Below are positions 22,623 through 24,091 of a stretch of DNA of 24,091 bases, piece by piece. Source of the stretch: Anaerococcus sp. (GTDB lineage Bacteria > Bacillota > Clostridia > Tissierellales > Peptoniphilaceae); NCBI GenBank assembly GCA_030825745.1, contig JAPJPH010000002.1, forward strand, positions 1 to 24,091. Reading direction: 5' to 3'. The position numbers and the translations under genes were made by a program. Within the stretch, counting starts at the first letter, position 1. Each line of letters starts with the position of its first letter. The notes beneath the pieces are model-generated. The model saw only the letters and a program-made list of their open reading frames with translations. It searched no databases and was not told the origin of the DNA.

Positions 22623-23351
22623 ATGGGAGTAAAAGAAGCATTAAAATGGATGGATAATCATCATAGATCAAAAGGTAATTATCCTTACTCAATGGTAGAT
22701 AGATATGAAAACCCTGGTTTTGATTGTTCATCATCTGTATATTATGCATTAAAAGCTGCAGGAGTATTGCCTAAAGATATGTCCATAGGAAATACAGAAA
22801 CTTTATTTAAATTAAAAGGAAAGTATTTAGATGAGATATATAGCTATAAAGATGTCAAACCTGGTGATATTTTCATAAGAGGAGGAGAAGGCACAAGTGC
22901 AGGAGCTGGTGGGCACACAGGAATGTTTTACAAGAAAGACGGGATAGTCCATTCAAATTATACAAATAATGGTATATCATACAATGATATTGATACTATT
23001 GATTATTTTTTGGATAGACAAAGATCTTGGAATGAAAGATATTTTAGACCTAGATATCCTGGTAGTTCTAAACCTACAGTAAGCAAGCCTAGAAATACAA
23101 ATGGAACTAAAAAATTTATAAAAAATGAAAACTGGCATGGTATAACTCAAACAGCTTGTAACGTTAGATCAGACGCAAACACAAATGCTGCTATCGTTGC
23201 AATTTACCCAATGGGATCTAAGATTAATTATGATAGCGTATATGAAGCAGATGGCTATAGATGGATATCCTATATTTCATGGGGTAAAAAAAGGAGATAT
23301 GTTGCTTATAGGAAGCTAACTGGTGATACTAGACCTTGGATAACATTTTAA
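22623..23351 (+). CDS. Endolysin: peptidoglycan amidohydrolase with SH3 wall-binding domain
   Basis: The endolysin cuts peptidoglycan at lysis. The N-terminal domain (about 1-140) fits the bacteriophage peptidoglycan hydrolase (Amidase_5, NlpC/P60-like) family. The likely nucleophile Cys35 lies in GFDCSSSVYYAL, with the His98 motif AGGHTGMFY and VKPGDIFIRGG before it. A short linker (about 143-160) leads to a bacterial SH3 domain (about 163-238: TACNVRSDANTNAAIVAIYPMGSKI, then YRWISYISWGKKRRYVAYRKL). ATG 22623 is chosen because AGGAGG (22612-22617) is 5 nt away; ATG 22620 is only 2 nt away. Starts further upstream would read through the TTGCACAA region. It has no signal peptide, so export needs the holin. 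Confidence 0.92.
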   Translation: MGVKEALKWMDNHHRSKGNYPYSMVDRYENPGFDCSSSVYYALKAAGVLPKDMSIGNTETLFKLKGKYLDEIYSYKDVKPGDIFIRGGEGTSAGAGGHTGMFYKKDGIVHSNYTNNGISYNDIDTIDYFLDRQRSWNERYFRPRYPGSSKPTVSKPRNTNGTKKFIKNENWHGITQTACNVRSDANTNAAIVAIYPMGSKINYDSVYEADGYRWISYISWGKKRRYVAYRKLTGDTRPWITF

Positions 23352-23352
23352 G

Positions 23353-23381
23353 TTGACAAATGATACTATATATAGTACTAT
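23353..23381 (+). promoter_or_regulatory. Likely promoter of the hicAB pair
   Basis: A perfect -35 TTGACA (23353-23358) is followed after 17 nt by TACTAT (23376-23381), a 4/6 -10 match; TATAAT at 23379-23384 is better but at 20-nt spacing. It starts 1 nt after the endolysin stop. The predicted start would fall at the ribosome site, so the exact -10 is uncertain. Confidence 0.6.
23364..23377 (+). promoter_or_regulatory. Perfect 14-bp palindrome in the hicAB promoter (operator candidate)
   Basis: TACTATATATAGTA reads the same on both strands and lies between the -35 and -10 elements. A second overlapping palindrome, TATAGTACTATA, spans 23371-23382. This is the place expected for autorepression by the HicB ribbon-helix-helix domain; binding is inferred. 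Confidence 0.6.
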
Positions 23382-23403
23382 AATAACAGGAGGTGAAAAG
23401 TAT

Positions 23404-23643
23404 TTGACTAAAAAAGATAAGCTTATCAAGAAGATGAAGACTAGCCCCAATAATATAAGTCCGGACGAAATTGAAAAAGTATTAAATTGGGAAGGATTTG
23501 AAAAAAGAAATTCTAATGCTGGTAGTCATCAAGTTTTCAAAAGAAAATCAGATGGTAAAGTTTTCAACTTAGTTTTAGCTAGAAATCCAGTGAAGAAATA
23601 TCAAGTTGAAGATTTACTAAAAATACTAGAAGGGGAGGATTGA
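23404..23643 (+). CDS. hicA: HicA-type toxin (mRNA interferase)
   Basis: HicA toxins are small double-stranded-RNA-binding-fold RNases that cut mRNA when not neutralised by HicB. The 79-residue protein has the family pattern: an N-terminal helix (ISPDEIEKVLNWEGFEKR), the catalytic-His strand NAGSHQVFKRK with His42, then VFNLVLARNPVKKYQVEDLLKIL. TTG 23404 is taken as start because AGGAGGTGA (23388-23396) is 7 nt away; a longer frame from 23353 would begin within the promoter. The gene overlaps hicB by 4 nt (TTGA). The order toxin then antitoxin is normal for hicAB. Confidence 0.87.
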   Translation: MTKKDKLIKKMKTSPNNISPDEIEKVLNWEGFEKRNSNAGSHQVFKRKSDGKVFNLVLARNPVKKYQVEDLLKILEGED

Positions 23644-24017
23644 CTTCCCCTAGACTAGTCAAATACGTGCTAATGAGAGAATTAAATTATTATTTATCTT
23701 TACCTTGGAATGTTAAAATTCATAAAGTTAAAGATGAGGATGGAGATTATTACTTTGGGCAAGTTCAAGAAATACCAGAAGTAAGGGCAGACGGGGACAC
23801 ACTTGAAGAGTGTTATAATCTAGTAATGGAAATTCTAAAAAGCAATTTAGAAATAATGATTGAAGATGAAGAGAAAATTCCAGAACCAGTTGATAAGACG
23901 TATTCAGGTAAATTTAATTTAAGATTACCTAAATCTTTGCATAAAAAACTTGCAGAAGAAGCTGAAGATGAAGGTATTTCTTTAAATCAATTAGCTTTAT
24001 ATAAATTAAGCATATAA
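23640..24017 (+). CDS. hicB: HicB-type antitoxin with ribbon-helix-helix domain
   Basis: HicB binds and blocks HicA and represses the shared promoter. The HicB-fold N-terminal half shows LNYYLSLPWNVKIHKVKDEDGDYYFGQVQEIPEVRADGDTLEE (family: 'gGy...ip.lpG....Gdt.eEa'). The C-terminal segment from about 90 (KFNLRLPKSLHKKLAEEAEDEGISLNQLAL) is a ribbon-helix-helix DNA-binding domain. A TTG at 23640 overlapping the hicA stop gives 125 aa with AAGG 6 nt upstream. ATG 23673 fits homologues that begin at 'MxxLNYYLSLP' but lacks a ribosome site, so the start remains open. A strong terminator follows. Confidence 0.85.
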   Translation: MTSPRLVKYVLMRELNYYLSLPWNVKIHKVKDEDGDYYFGQVQEIPEVRADGDTLEECYNLVMEILKSNLEIMIEDEEKIPEPVDKTYSGKFNLRLPKSLHKKLAEEAEDEGISLNQLALYKLSI

Positions 24018-24022
24018 GAATT

Positions 24023-24050
24023 AAGCGATTACGAAAGTAGTCGCTTTTTT
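24023..24050 (+). terminator. Terminator after hicAB
   Basis: A 10-bp stem (24023-24032 with 24037-24046, one T-G pair) capped by a GAAA tetraloop, followed by a T tract to 24050. The stable tetraloop and long stem make this the clearest terminator of the window. Confidence 0.88.
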
Positions 24051-24074
24051 AGTACAAAAATTTAGGAGCAAACA

Positions 24075-24091
24075 ATGAATGAAATAATAAC
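24075..24091 (+). CDS. Start of a downstream gene (partial)
   Basis: ATG 24075 follows AGGAG (24064-24068) by 6 nt and opens MNEII before the window ends. Too short to identify. It lies after the hicAB terminator, so it is probably a separate unit. Confidence 0.4.

Overview
The window is the late (packaging, head, tail, lysis) region of a contractile-tailed myovirus or prophage from a low-GC Gram-positive host. Everything is encoded on the + strand. Gene order from the sheath onward follows the Bacillus PBSX/skin 'xkd' cluster gene for gene, which is the strongest basis for most tail calls. AT-rich sequence, heavy use of ATA/AGG/CTA codons, strong AGGAGG-type ribosome sites and the protein flavour suggest an anaerobic Bacillota host, perhaps Peptoniphilus/Anaerococcus-like. 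That host guess is inference only. No integrase, repressor, replication gene, tRNA, insertion sequence or CRISPR array was seen, so prophage versus free phage cannot be settled here.

Layout: a terminator (23-53) closes an upstream unit. Packaging and portal genes follow (85-3069), then a MuF-type minor head protein whose last ~100 residues look like a polymorphic-toxin domain, with a small overlapping gene that may be its immunity partner (3041-4646). Two terminators in tandem (4645-4731) separate this from scaffold, major capsid and connector genes (4809-8392). The contractile tail follows: sheath, tube, a chaperone with a -1 frameshift site, an 841-residue tape measure with ten 15-residue repeats, LysM protein, hub and baseplate (8410-17420). 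Next come tail-tip and fibre genes (17410-22058), including an Ig-repeat protein interrupted by an early in-frame stop. A BhlA/UviB-like holin candidate ends at a terminator (22082-22546). An amidase-type endolysin follows (22623-23351). Last is a HicA/HicB toxin-antitoxin pair with its own promoter, palindrome and terminator (23353-24050), then the first bases of another gene.

How it works together: terminase and portal fill a scaffolded capsid, and connector proteins close it. The sheath/tube/tape-measure system builds a tail estimated at about 120-130 nm from the tape length (inference). The xkdP-xkdU set forms the baseplate, the fibres bind the host, and holin plus endolysin lyse it. Two cargo systems are embedded: the MuF-fused toxin with candidate immunity gene, and HicAB. 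The most interesting points are the MuF toxin cassette with its drop in GC and paired terminators, the A_AAA_AAC frameshift in the tail chaperone gene, the nonsense codon in the Ig-repeat tail gene, and the triplicated TTGCACAA motif ahead of the endolysin.
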